A DNA stretch of 64,000 nucleotides, from assembly GCF_019703515.2 (NCBI RefSeq), contig NC_059368.1, positions 35,366,735 through 35,430,734 of the forward strand, in the 5' to 3' direction. Below are positions 20,716 to 31,863 of this stretch, piece by piece (position 1 is the stretch's first letter; each line of letters begins with the position of its first letter). The notes beneath the pieces are model-generated. The model had not been told where the DNA came from. It saw only the letters and a program-made list of their open reading frames with translations, and did no database searches. The position numbers were made by a program, and so were the translations under genes. This DNA comes from Myxocyprinus asiaticus. Taxonomy: Eukaryota > Chordata > Actinopteri > Cypriniformes > Catostomidae.

Positions 20716-22965
20716 TTAAAGTCGATTTTGTAGTTTCTGCAATTTGCACACTCCATTTTCTCTGAATCTGAGCATAGTTGTTTTAAACCAGTGTCACTGG
20801 ACAGATCATAGTCTAAGAGATCTAATTTAGATCATAACACAATTTGACAAAATAGTTACTACGTTTTGCCTTTACTGTACATGCCAGAAGAAATCCCAGT
20901 GAAGGGTAAATGTGTCAGTCTTCAGTTCTTTTGTTTGGTGAGTTTGAGTTGGTGGGCTGAGTGACAAGGATGAGTACAGATTACCATGGACTTTGCACTC
21001 TGTCAGGATCACTTGACTCTCTGCTCTGATTTTACATTCTCAGTGAAAGTTCTCCCCCCTTCTTTCAAGAGCAAATATTTCATCTGGCACTAACTAACAC
21101 CAGTGATGTGATTACTAAAACTCCCGGTTCCTAAGAGAGCTGGTTTGCAGGGGAGTAACGAGAGTTTCTTCTCTGGAAGGAAGGAAAGTTTTCCTCCCCT
21201 CGCTGCAGGCACAGGCAGAGATATCACCACAGGCCAACCATTACACAGTCTGTCAAAACATGTCAGCTGCCACAACCTATCAGACGGCTTATGTGAGGAG
21301 GAGAGATATACAAAAAGAGCATGAAAGAGAGAGATAGACCGAAAGAACACCTACTCAGTACTGCAGACAACTTGTTGGGACTTTATCTGCTATAACTATA
21401 GATCTCATTTAGATGTCATAGTCCTTTGGACTGTCAGCAAAATCATGCTCATGAAATTGGAAATCAATTAAGACCTGAAGACCTTCAAGAAATTATTGAA
21501 TTCATTAGTTTGCGAAGTTGGCATTCATACTTGGGATTCCTGTGACATTAAATAGGGGCCGGATTTATGAAACATTATTAACTCTTTTGTTTTGGAGAAA
21601 ATTGCATCTTTTATGAGGGGTTTTCTGTTCATCAAGTACTTAACATTTTAACAAACTTCTTATAATTTACCCTAAGAATGTTTATGTCATTTCTTTTCCT
21701 TAAGATTTTCACGAATCCGTTCCCAGCAGTATTTTACACACAGTGAATCAGTTTTTCTTTAGATCACTTTTATAAATATAGTATAGTAGGACAAAGCATA
21801 TGGAGAATATGTGTCAATGTTTATATGTGCACACAGCCAAAAGCAAAACAACTCGAAAAAGGAGGACTCACTCAAAATAACACCATTGTTCATCTAATCA
21901 GCCAATCTTCCTTTTAAGGCAGAGAGGAACCATGGGAACATGAGTCATGGGAATAGAAGCCATGGCAACGGCCAGTCAGGGTCAAGAAGCATTTGTCCAA
22001 GACTGCTGTCCTATCATGCAACCAGCGCAAGGAAAATTAACTCTGTCAATCAATAGCTGACTGAGGTTGCAGATTTCTAACTAGATGAAAAATGAGGAAA
22101 TGTTCTACGAAGGGGAGGCTCGGCCATCGACCTGTGGAGTCCGCTCTGTCCACTTGGTGTCATTGTGTCAGTCATTCTTTGTAAACAAAGAACAATCTGT
22201 GAGAACAATCTGTGCTGATCCACCGCATGTTCCTGCAATATTTAACCATGGCTTCAACTACACATAACCTAGTTACCTTTACCTATATGTAACTGAAAGA
22301 AATCAGAGCAATTTTTTGTCTTTAATGATGCTAGGAATATCAAAGCTGGGTGACAAATATTAAATCCCATGCCCATAGATAGTTTCATAACACAAATTTA
22401 TCTCTACAATTTCAATTGCATCAGGCAAATAGAAGAGTCTTTTTAGTTCAACAAATGACCATCAAAACAACCTTGATGTACAAATGCATAATCAAACTTT
22501 GTTATCTTCAGATAATAGATGGCATTGAGAGCTTAAATGACTCAGAAAACATTGGTCACTTCACATGTTTATTGGCCTTAAAAATAACTGTACAGGACAA
22601 TAATGGTCACTGAGTTCTGCAGCCAAGGGAGTTCTCAGCATGTAGAGGGTGTGTCCTGGGATAGGTTGTAGCTGAACCCCGTCCTCACTCTGATTGGCTG
22701 CAGCTCCAGATTAGTTCCTTGATTTAAAGAACTTTCATGGTCATCACCCCCTAGTAAACATAAAAGAATGAAACTGTTAAACACAGTTTATATTTCCATT
22801 TTATCGGGCTGAATTTTAACCGTAGAATTTCTGACCTGGTATCTTCTTTAAACACAAAAACCCTTGATAGTCAGACTGATCTCACTGTGAATTAAGTGAG
22901 AGTAGCTCAAAAGTTCTTCTCCTCAAATCAGTCCATGTTTACTGAAATTCGAATTAAAAGATTTT
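20716..22965. other. No gene seen
   Basis: Over 2 kb without a supported gene or repeat boundary. Open frames at 21090-21350 (-) and 22085-22267 (+) are short, lack domains and have no splice or codon support. Confidence 0.45.
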
Positions 22966-23016
22966 TAAGATCATGAGAAACATTTCAGTCAAGTGTTTCA
23001 AAAGGTTTGATTGGTA

Positions 23017-23019
<3 letters not shown>
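22966..23019. mobile_element. End fragment of the Tc1-type MITE family
   Basis: The phrase AAGATCATGAGAAACATTTC and a degenerate TTTGATTGGTAGTG match the right end of the MITE at 17636-18155. Only the last 55 bases remain, directly before a TA repeat. Confidence 0.6.

Positions 23020-23022
<3 letters not shown>

Positions 23023-23059
<37 letters not shown>
23023..23059. repeat. (TA)n microsatellite between two MITE ends
   Basis: TA dinucleotide run lying exactly between the terminal bases of two Tc1-type MITE copies, whose target duplication is TA. Confidence 0.9.
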
Positions 23060-23060
<1 letters not shown>

Positions 23061-23556
23061 TACCATTCAAAAGTTTGGGGTCACTTGCCTGAAATGTTTC
23101 TCATGATCTTAAAAACCTTTTGATCTGAAGGCGTATGCTTAAATGTTTGAAATTAGTTTTGTAGACAAAAATATAATTGTGCCAACATATTAATTTATTT
23201 AATTACAAAACTAAAATTTTATAAAAATAAATAAATAAAATAAAATAAATGTTTTTGAAAAGGATGACTTGGACCGAATAATTAAGAAAAGCAGCCACTA
23301 AGGGACCAGCATATAGATGGGAACTCCTTCAATACTGTTTAAAAAGTATCCCAGGGTGATACTTCAAGAAGTTGGTTGAGAAAATGCCAAGAGTACATTT
23401 CTACAAAATCTAGGCAAAGTGTGGCCACTTTGAAGATGCTAAAATATAACATAGTTTTGATTTATTTTGGATTTTTTTTAGTCAAAACATAATTCCCATA
23501 TTTCCATTTCTATTATTCCATAGTTGTGATGACTTTACTATGATTCTAAAATGTGA
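23060..23556 (-). mobile_element. Tc1/mariner-type MITE, truncated, inverted relative to 17636
   Basis: Begins CTACCATTCAAAAGTTTGG and follows the reverse complement of the 17636-18155 copy for almost its full length. It stops at AAAATGTGAA, where the last terminal repeat should follow but another repeat begins. Confidence 0.8.
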
Positions 23557-24623
23557 AGGGTACATGGTTATGCTGTGTTCCATTCAAGTTGGATGTGGGA
23601 TATTCCTACTTGATATCTCAGACCATAAATGCATTCCATTCCCCGAAACTCGGAAGATGACGTTTAAGGAAACAAAACTGCAACACTCCCATTAGCTTAG
23701 CAGGGGTTTGACTCTCGTTAGAGATGTCTCCTAGCAACCCAACTGATAAACAATACTGCAGCGCTAGTATTTGTGCTTCAGGTGTACGATTATCAAAACA
23801 GATTATAATGTTTTATACACCTGTTTCTGCAGGCATTTGTTAAACAAGCTTTAATATCGTGTAATGTGGAAATGAACTCATTTATCGATATTACTTAATA
23901 AAGTGAATGTTTATCACTTACTTTGTATATCTCCCTGAGTGTCGACATGTTTGTGTGACATCATGCACCTGCATTGTGCATGATGTCACAATGCAGGTGC
24001 AAGTTGAGAATTTCTGCACGAGCCTACAAGTTGTAATTCTGACTTCAAGATGCATTCCATTGCACTTTTCCTATTAGGAAGTGCTGAAGTAAGAATCTGA
24101 CTTTCCGAGTTGAATGGAACGCAGCGCTACTTTTGAAAACTTGATCTGACACTGAATGCTCAAGCAGCCTAATTTACACTTAGAAAACTCCTGATGTTGC
24201 TATAACAATGCAAAAAGCACTTACCAATTTACTTGAAGTGAATGTGGAACATCTCATGTTTTTAAATCCATAAGGATCTCTTTCTCAACGGCAATACCAG
24301 CAGTGATGACAGCCGTCTCGTCAGACAGCTTGATCTTACGCTTTTCGCTCTTGAATTACGTGCAACACTTAAAGCGTGATTGCGTCACTCAAGGCCAGCT
24401 AGAAGGCCTCGACTGGGACATATCCTAAAGATCACTCCCACCAAGAACAAATAAATCAATCTGATTGGCTGATGAATCTGACAATCTGACTTTAGTTGCC
24501 CATTCATTTACACTGTTGAGGGATTCTGTGGAAATTCTGAAGCCCTGATGGGGTGGAGCTCAAACTCACACGCAGCTTCGGCATCGAGCTTTGGGTATGT
24601 GATTTGTGAAACACTTTACTTGT
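23557..24623 (+). repeat. Dispersed repeat, copy 1 (inverted copy at 30760-31312)
   Basis: The segments 23557-23570 and 24127-24623 together match the reverse complement of 30760-31312, including GGGTACATGGTTA, CACTGAATGCTCAAGCAG, GATGTTGCTATAACAATGC and GGGGTGGAGCTCAAACTCAC. The intervening 23571-24126 is a later insertion. The right end is interrupted by the retroelement tail at 24624. Nature of the parent element unknown. Confidence 0.75.
23571..24126. mobile_element. Nested MITE, possibly PIF/Harbinger
   Basis: Termini CTGTGTTCCATTCAAGTTGG and, inverted, CTGCGTTCCATTCAACTCGG flank 550 bp of non-coding sequence. Because the inverted relative at 31.3 kb lacks it (there GGTTA runs straight into CTTTTC), the insertion boundaries are visible. 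The outside triplets TTA and CTA could be a mutated 3-bp TWA duplication, as made by PIF/Harbinger elements. Superfamily tentative. Confidence 0.6.
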
Positions 24624-24945
24624 CAAATCAAATCAATCAAATCAAATCACTTTATTGTCACACAGCCATATACACAAGTGCAATAGTGTGTGAAATTCTT
24701 GGGTGCAGTTCCGATCAACATAGCAGTCGTGACAGTGATGAGACATATACCAATTTACAATAACATCAAATGAACACAGCACAATTTAAACATCTGATAT
24801 ACACATAATTACACTCAACAATATACAAATAATAACATACACTGTACAGTATACAATACGCACTATATAGATACACATTATTCAATAAAAATAAAAAATA
24901 AAAATATATAAAAAAGTAATTATAGTATATATAGAATGTACAGTA
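24624..24945 (-). repeat. Retroelement 3' end with TTTGAT-repeat tail (minus strand)
   Basis: On the - strand the sequence ends in repeated TTTGAT units (24628-24652), preceded by a TGTGACAATAAAGTG-type end. The rest is AT-rich non-coding. It interrupts the repeat copy at 23557-24623 and abuts the DIRS fragment. I recognise the body as a common fish retroelement 3' region; family not assigned. Confidence 0.5.
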
Positions 24946-25476
24946 TTGTACGATATGAGACCACTTCAGCACTGGCTTCAGACTCGAGTCCCGAGATGGG
25001 CATGGCACCACGGGACACATCACGTGGTCATCACGCTGATCTGTCACCGCCTCTTCAGCCCTTGGACCGACCTTGCATTTCTATGGGCAGGGGTTCCCCT
25101 AGAGCAGGTCTCCAGGCACGTCATGGTTATGACGTATGCCTCCAAGATGGGCTGGGGCGCACAGGCACACAACGGGCACAAAGCCACCGGCTCCTGTACT
25201 GGCACGTGGCTGCGTTGGCACATCAACTGCCTTGAGTTGTTTGTAGTACTGCTTGCCCTGTTGAGGTTCCGGCCGTTGATCCAGGGCAAGCACGTGTTGG
25301 TCCGGACAGACAACACGGCGACGGTAGTGTACATCAACCGTCAACGCAGTCTACGCTCCCGTTACATGTCAAAACTCGCCCGCCGTCTCCTCCTCTGGAT
25401 TCACCAGCGCCTCGAGTTGCTACGAGCCACTCACATCCCGGGCGACCTCAACACTGCAGCGGATGTGCTGTCATGA
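24946..25476 (+). pseudogene. DIRS RT connection/RNase H fragment
   Basis: The open frame of about 176 residues begins MYDMRPLQHWLQTRVPRWAW and continues into a DIRS RNase H domain with HINCLELFVVLLALLRF (acidic Glu), VRTDNTATVVYINRQ (acidic Asp) and a final IPGDLNTAADVLS. The first catalytic aspartate, expected in a TDAS-like motif, is a tyrosine (MTYASKMGWG), so the nuclease would be inactive. All polymerase motifs upstream are lost. It ends in a stop overlapping the recombinase frame by 4 bases. Confidence 0.85.
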
Positions 25477-26577
25477 CAGGTTACACTCAGGGGAGAGTGA
25501 AGACTCCACCCCCAGGTGGTCCAGCTGATTTGGAGTCGATTCGATCAAGCACAGGTAGACCTGTTTGCTTCCCGGGAATCCTCCCTTGCCTGCTTTGGTA
25601 TGCCCTGACTGAGGCACCCCTCAGTATAGACACACTGGCACACAGCTGGCCCCCTGGACTACGCAAATATCCATTTCCCCCAGTGAGCCTACTTGCACAG
25701 ACCCTGTGCAAGGTCAGGGAGGACGAGGAGCAGATTGTCCTAGTAGCACCCTACTGGCCCACCCAGACGTGGTTCTCGGACCTCACGCTCCTCGCGACAG
25801 CCCCCCTGGCGAATTCCCCTGAGGAAGGACCTTCTTTCTCAGGGACGGGTAACCATCTGGCACCTGCGACCAGACCTCTGGAATCTCCAAGTCTGGCCCT
25901 TGGACGGGACGTGGAAGACCTAAGTGGCCTACCACCCGCAGTGGTAGACACAATCACTCAGGCTAGGGCTCCCTCTACGAGGTGCCTGTATGCCTTGAAG
26001 TGGCGTCTGTTCGCTAAGTGGTGTTCTTCCCGACGCGAAGACCCACAGAGATGCACAGTCGGATCGGTGCTTTCCTTCCTGCAGAAGAGGCTGGAGGGGC
26101 AGCTGTCACCGTCCACCTTGAAGGTGTATGTAGCCGCCATTTCGGCACATCACGAGGCAGTGGATGGTAAGTATTTGGGGAAGCACGACTTGATCATCAG
26201 GTTCCTGAGAGGCGCTAGGAGGTATAATCCCTCCAGACTGTGCCTCATGCCCTTGTGGGACCTCTCTGTAGTCCTTTGGGGTCTACGGCCAGGATGTGCC
26301 ACCCCCCGTGGGGTTACGAGCCCACTCTACTGGGAGTGTAGCGGCCTCCTGGGCCCTGACCAGTGGCGGCTCTTTGGCAGACACATGCAGAGCAGCGGGC
26401 TGGGCAACACCCAACACCTTTGCGAGGTTCTATAATCTCTGGTTTGAGCTGGTATCATCCCATGTGTTGTCAGGCCGAACAGGTAAGTTCCGGGACAGCT
26501 GGCCGGGTGTACCACTTGCGCCTTTCCCCTCCCATGAGGTGAAGACATGCGCTTTTGACTCCCAGTCGTGTTCATAA
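25473..26577 (+). pseudogene. DIRS tyrosine recombinase, frameshifted and internally deleted
   Basis: The N-terminal core-binding part is readable (LPPAVVDTITQARAPSTRCL, then WRLFAKWCSSRRED and SPSTLKVYVAAISAHHEAV). After PLWDLSVVLWGLRPG the sequence jumps to another frame, starting at 26296, with the C-terminal catalytic end (GLRAHSTGSVAASWALTSGG, WATPNTFARFYNL). The block with the first catalytic arginine is missing. The H-x-x-R motif reads HSTG, so its arginine is lost too, while the terminal tyrosine (FARFY) remains. Earlier indels are likely near 25500-25560. Non-functional. Confidence 0.85.
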
Positions 26578-27186
26578 GTTGTGATCTCTGGATGACTTTC
26601 CTCCTTAGCCCTGTGGCAGACAAGTTTACGGAGAAACTCGCTGCAGGCCCAGTACGTGTGCTAATTAGGCCCTGTACTGAGGTAGGTGCTCCACATGTGG
26701 TGGTTCCCCGTAGGTGACCCCATGTGATAACTTCCGCTAAATTGTTTCCCTGTCGGTAAACTGCGTCTTCCTTGGGCAGAGGCCCCTCTGCCCCCAGTCA
26801 CCATGTTTGTAGAAACTCCTCCCTCCTCGGGTAGGACCTACCATGGGACTTCTCCACATGACATACTTCCGACAACACTTGGTAAGACCATGTGACGTAT
26901 TTCCACTAAAAATACCCCCCCCCTTTTTTTTTTCTCTGGGCGGGGTGTGGTCTCTACTGTGTCTTCCCCCCCCCCCTACGTAGACATTATGGCCCCCAGT
27001 TGGTTAACAAATTCCACTCTTTTTGGCTGGGCTAGCCTGTCCCTATTTTTTGGGCAGTCGACTTGTTCCCGAAGGACCGTTCGACGCTCATAAGAGTATT
27101 GGAGGAGGTTATGTGATGGCCTGGTGCGCTGGCTACGAGGCACACAGCAGTCTGCCCATCTCGCACCGCTAGTCCACATATAGGGA

Positions 27187-27567
27187 CCCCTAGTGTCACT
27201 ACATCGACACAATGTCGAGTGAGTGACAGATAGGGAACATCCTGGTTACTTTCGTAACCTCCGTTCCCTGATGGAGGGAACAAGACGTTGTGTCCCTCTT
27301 GCCACAACACTGAACTATCCGCTGAAATGGCGGGACCTTGTCTCGGCTCCTCAGCACAAAACCTGAATGAGTGGTTGCATACCAGCTCCTTTTATACCCG
27401 TATGTCCAGGGGAGTGGCATGCAAATTCCACTCGCCAATTCCCATTGGCCTTTTTTAAAAAAGCAGAGGTGTTTGGGGCTTCCAAGAGTTACCCCTAGTG
27501 TCACTACATCGACACAATGTCTCGTTCCCTCCATCAAGGAACGGAGGTTACTAAAGTAACCAGGACA
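27187..27567 (+). repeat. DIRS terminal-repeat region with internal inverted and direct repeats
   Basis: The phrase TAGTGTCACTACATCGACAC occurs twice in direct orientation (about 27189 and 27492). A block at 27239-27282 (CTGGTTACTTTCGTAACCTC) is repeated inverted at 27524-27567. Read on the - strand there is GGTATAAAAGGAGCTGG, a TATA-type promoter. The same terminus appears with the same + strand reading at 42685-42810, although that element is coded on the other strand. That is what inverted terminal repeats predict. Confidence 0.7.
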
Positions 27568-27584
27568 TTTTCATTTCATGTGTT

Positions 27585-28192
27585 AAACATCTCCAGTTCT
27601 TAAGTTGGATTTTCTGTTTCATCTGATATGTGTATGTTTTGATTGCCGATCCGGCGCTGGAATGTGTTATTTTGAATTTATGATAAATGTTTGTTGTGGC
27701 TGTTATCAGTGTCAATTAGTGTCAGCAGTTTTTTTCTGCAGCTCATGCTCTTTTCTAGGAAATAGAAAAGCGAAATATGTCCCGCATTGTGATTGCCTTC
27801 TCGGCCGTATTGTTTGTGTGTATGTAGAGTGTGTGTTTTGTCTTTATCTCTCTCTCTCTCTCTTAATCGCACTCAGGTGTGGGATAACCAGGTGAGCTGA
27901 TTGTTAATGGGGAGCACCGGCACGCAGTGTGTTTCCTTTCTATATAAACTGAGTGTTTCATGGCTGGGTTGTGCAATGGGTGTTCGTGAGCTTTGCCATC
28001 TTGGTCACTGATGCTCTCGTGCAAATTCCCGCTGCTGGAGCAGAGTTTGTGTTTGTCGCTGTCTGAACTTCGGAGTTCACTGGTTTAAAAAAAAATAATA
28101 ATTCAAATATAGAACGGTCAATAAATGTGTCTGTGTTTCCGCTACTCACATCTCCCCACATCTTTTAATGCATTTTATTTTTAAAGTGTAAC
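27585..28192 (+). mobile_element. LTR-like sequence, tentative
   Basis: The stretch begins TGTTAAAC and ends GTGTAACA, a TG...CA-type boundary. It has TATATAAAC near 27940 and AATAAATGTG near 28120, in the promoter-then-poly(A) order of an LTR. No internal region, partner LTR or target duplication was found, so this may be coincidental. Confidence 0.3.
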
Positions 28193-29069
28193 ACCTATCC
28201 ACTGACATACAGATGCAATCTTGGTTTATTACAATAACACTTTATATTTGGGTGAATTAGAAACCAGAACCTCTAAAAACTAAATGCAAAAAGTAACCAC
28301 TCGACCAATCAGTCATGTTCTTGATTAAACTGCTGATCTATGTGTTAATCTACTGACTAACAAAATCCCAAGACTGATAGTGGCAGACGTAGAGATTAAA
28401 TGACCATATAATGTGAAATATCTATTTAAGTGATTGAATAGGTCATTAAGAACGACTGTTTATCAAAATTGGTGATTTAAAATAATCTCTTATTGTGCAT
28501 AAAATAATTAATATTCATGAGTTTAGGAATATTACACAGCACTGCCACCCAAAGTACTGTTTTCCTAGAGTTTATTTTTATTTTGAACTAACTTTGTGTT
28601 AATGTTCCCTTTCAAATGGCTTATTCCAGCTGTTAAAAAGTTGATAGGCCTACAGGATTTTATTAGTAGAATAACATTGGATATGCATGCACTCTCCATC
28701 CATGCATACACTTAAAAACAAATTGTCCTGCATAATGTGACGTTTATTCCAGATTGCCAGTTTTATGCCAAGCTAGAATTTGTTGATGTGTTTAATAGAC
28801 AATGTATTGGTACTCTGGAGATTATTTTTTATTTTTTTATGTTGCCAAATCAGTAGCAAAATTGTTACTATGTGGTTCCTGTGGAAATGCAGTTGTATCG
28901 CAAATACATGGATATTTATAATTTGATTGTGACTAATTAATGAACTAGTACTTATTGCAATGAAGCTTGGTACCTTAATCCATAAGATCTACGCATGGGC
29001 GCTTGCTTTGGTGTTGCCACCCCTCACAGTATATAGTACATAGTACAAATAGACGAACTCTAATTGTAT
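28193..29069. other. No gene seen
   Basis: AT-rich sequence without a supported feature. Confidence 0.5.
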
Positions 29070-29366
29070 GTGTTTGTATATGGCCATATACCAGATTTAA
29101 ATATCAGAAAATGTAAATATTGCAACAGTCCTAATTATTGAATCCTCATATATCTTTTTAGTTTACAGATTTATTGTATATCTGTTTTAACCTTAGATAT
29201 GTTTTCTTGCATTACCTAACTGCACCATAATTTGATGACCAAACATTCGTTGTGGCAATGTATTTGATTACGTTGTGACAACCGGAAAAGTGAATTTTCT
29301 ATATTCGGTGCCGGTCCGTCATTACGACGTTGTGGCAACATCGAGGAACAATAGTTCTAAGTATGT
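29070..29366 (+). repeat. Local duplication, copy A
   Basis: Shares an alignable stretch with 31556-31720 plus 32105-32275, including CCAGATTTAAATATCAGA, TACAGATTTATTGTAT, ATTTGATGACCAA and GTGACAACCGGAAAAGT. Direct orientation. It ends at CAATAGTT, which corresponds to the uninterrupted integration site of the solo LTR in copy B. Another short related piece is GAACTCTAATGGTATTTGTT near 30548. Confidence 0.7.
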
Positions 29367-29460
29367 GTAACTACGTTCTTCAGGTAACTATGTTTATCAA
29401 AAGAACGACAGATAAAGTTAAAGATCCGTTTAAGATGGCTAGCAAAATAACGTCTGTATC

Positions 29461-29760
29461 TTAGAAATAACAGCTTGTATTAGGGAGCAATGACGTCACT
29501 CTCCACCCCATGTGGTCCAAATCGCCCCGAACTGGTGTGTCGTTCGTTTGTGCTGATTTGTACCATTAAAAGAAACACTGTAACTATTTATCTTCCTTAG
29601 AAATAGCATGAAACTTTTCGGAAGCAGTGACGTCACTCCAAATCGCTCCGAACCGGTGTCATTCGTGTTCGTGTTGATTTGTGCTGTTAAAAGAAACATC
29701 ATATCATATTCTTTGTATTTAACAAGATAGCTTTAGGGAGCCGTGAAATTATTCCAAGTT
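29461..29760 (+). repeat. Tandem repeat, unit about 136 bp, each with a CRE octamer
   Basis: Units begin TTAGAAATA at 29461 and 29597. Both contain a perfect palindromic TGACGTCA (29491-29498 and 29628-29635), then CAAATCGC(C/T)CCGAAC and TTAAAAGAAACA. A third, degraded start is visible near 29730 (TTAGGGAGCCGTGAAATTA). No gene is adjacent. Confidence 0.65.
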
Positions 29761-30759
29761 TTTTCGCAAGTGAACAGCCACAGTATTCAGCTCTGAATAT
29801 GTTTGTTAGTTTTAATTCTGCTAGAAGCTGCCACGACTTGTGTTGACGGTGTTTTTGTAATTGCACAGTCCTGTATTTTAGCTAATATTCAAAATATTTG
29901 TTTGAAAATTCAGCGCAATGTTTGAAATCATGTTACGTGCCATTCACTTGCTTGAATGCATTTGTTTTTGCACTAAAATTATATGCACGCCACAAAAGAG
30001 CAAAACCTATGTGTCTCAACTCGAGACGTTTAACAGTTTAAGTTCTTTTTAACTTGACATGGCATCTAAAAACACATTTATAATACAGCGCAGATGGACA
30101 CATAAAAACGCTCAATGTGAATGGCCTCTCAGTGTAAGACTAGAACTCTGTAGAAAATTTTGATCACACTTGCCTATTCTTTATTATTTGTTACTGCATA
30201 TCTTCACCCTGCATGCTGAGAATGAGACACAACACCTGCATTTATACAAAGAATCCCTAACCTTCACTTAAAATCCCCATTAGATGTGTAATAAAATGTG
30301 ATTAGTATTTGAAGTGCTATTAATACAGTAGGCTTCGAATCTGAAAATGGCAATATATACTGAACACTTGTATGCTGAAAGTAAGTGTTCATAAATGCTT
30401 TTACTGCTATAAAAATTTCAATTATATACAGTAGATATATGCAATATACACAATATGACAATATGACAAAAATGACAATTTTCATATATGTAAACATTTT
30501 TAAACACTTGTGGAATTTAAATGTGTACAAAAATACTCAAATATATGAACTCTAATGGTATTTGTTCCTATATGGCCAGTGGCAATTTCTCAGGGCCATC
30601 AAAGCCTTCTCTGCTGGCATAACATGTCTAATAAATAAATATGTTTTCATCCTTTCATTCTCATTGACCTTTTTGCATATGTATTTTCAATTGCTTTCCA
30701 CTCCTAATTAATCTACAAATGAATAGCAAAAAAACAACCAAAAAAATTATCCAATTCCT
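29761..30759. other. No gene seen
   Basis: AT-rich, no supported gene. A short copy of the 29045-29085 phrase occurs at about 30547-30582. Confidence 0.45.
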
Positions 30760-31312
30760 CGATGCTTACAAGCAAAGTGTGACAACTGTTTCACAAATCG
30801 CATGCCCAAATCCATGCTCGTTAGCCGAAGTAGCACGTGAGTTTGATCTCCACCCCGTCAGCCCTTCAGAATTCCACAGAATCCCTCATCACTGCAGTGA
30901 ATAGGCATCTAAAGTCAGAATGTCAGATTCATCAGCCATTCAGGTTGATCTATTTGTTCTTGTGGGTGTGGTCTTTAGGATATGTCCCAGTCCAGGCCTA
31001 CTTGCTGGCGTTGAGTGACGCAATTACACTTTAAGTGATGTAATTTGAAAGCGAAGAGCGTGAGATCTTGCTGAGGAGTCGGCTGTCATCACTGCTGGTA
31101 TTGCCATTGAGAAAGGTATCCTTATGGATTTACAAACCTGAGATGTTCTGCATGATCTTGCGATTGATTAATTAAACAGGAAAGGAGGGCTGATTTTCAT
31201 TCAAGCAAAATGGTAAGTGCTTTTTGCATTGTTATAGCAACATCAGGAGTTTTCTAAGTGTAAATTAGGCTGCTTGAGCATTCAGTGTTGGACCAAGTTT
31301 TGAAAAGTAACC
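30760..31312 (-). repeat. Dispersed repeat, copy 2 (inverted relative to 23557-24623)
   Basis: The reverse complement follows the copy at 23557-24623 and lacks its 556-bp nested insertion. One terminus is AGGGTACATGG (at 31312). The other end extends farther than copy 1, past GATTTGTGAAACAG. Small open frames at 30719-31034 lie inside and are not credible genes. Confidence 0.75.
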
Positions 31313-31555
31313 ATGTACCCTGACGAAACAAAGTTATTGCAAGCAAAATTTAAATCGCAAATATTATTTTTCTTGGTATTAGACCTACTTGGTTCTGGCT
31401 TTCGTGCGTGGACGTGTTTTTAAAATGTCCATTGGTATTATTAGTTGACTGCCACGTAATGTATGATGGGCGTACGGTGTCTTATTCATTGTGAAACTGT
31501 GTTTCCTTAATGGCATGAATCGCACTGAAGGCCTAGACTTAAAATGCACGGGCCG

Positions 31556-31784
31556 CGGCTGTATATGGCCATTTACCAGATTTAAATATCAGACAATGTA
31601 AAAATGGCAACAGGCCTAATTACTGAATCCTCATTTGTGTTTATAGCTTACAGATTTATTGTATGTCTGTTTTAAACTTGGATAAGTTTTATTGCATTCT
31701 CTGAGGCAGAAAATTATAATACAAAAATAATTAAGGGTCCTTCAATACCCACAGCTTTCACCTAAATTTTATAAAAAAAAAAAA

Positions 31785-31863
<79 letters not shown>

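Larger units (their letters stand above)
24950..27567 (+). mobile_element. Decayed DIRS-type tyrosine-recombinase retrotransposon, 5'-truncated
   Basis: In order on the + strand: end of the reverse-transcriptase/RNase H frame, a tyrosine recombinase, a 3' region of about 600 bases, then a terminal-repeat region (27187-27567). This order and the presence of a tyrosine recombinase in place of a DDE integrase define DIRS elements. gag and most of the reverse transcriptase are missing at the left, and inactivating changes affect both enzymes. The terminal region reappears at 42.7-43.3 kb. Confidence 0.85.

Noticed and set aside
27585..28192. Confident solo LTR
   Set aside because: TG...CA ends and promoter/poly(A)-like motifs are present, but no target duplication or partner was found, so it is listed only tentatively.
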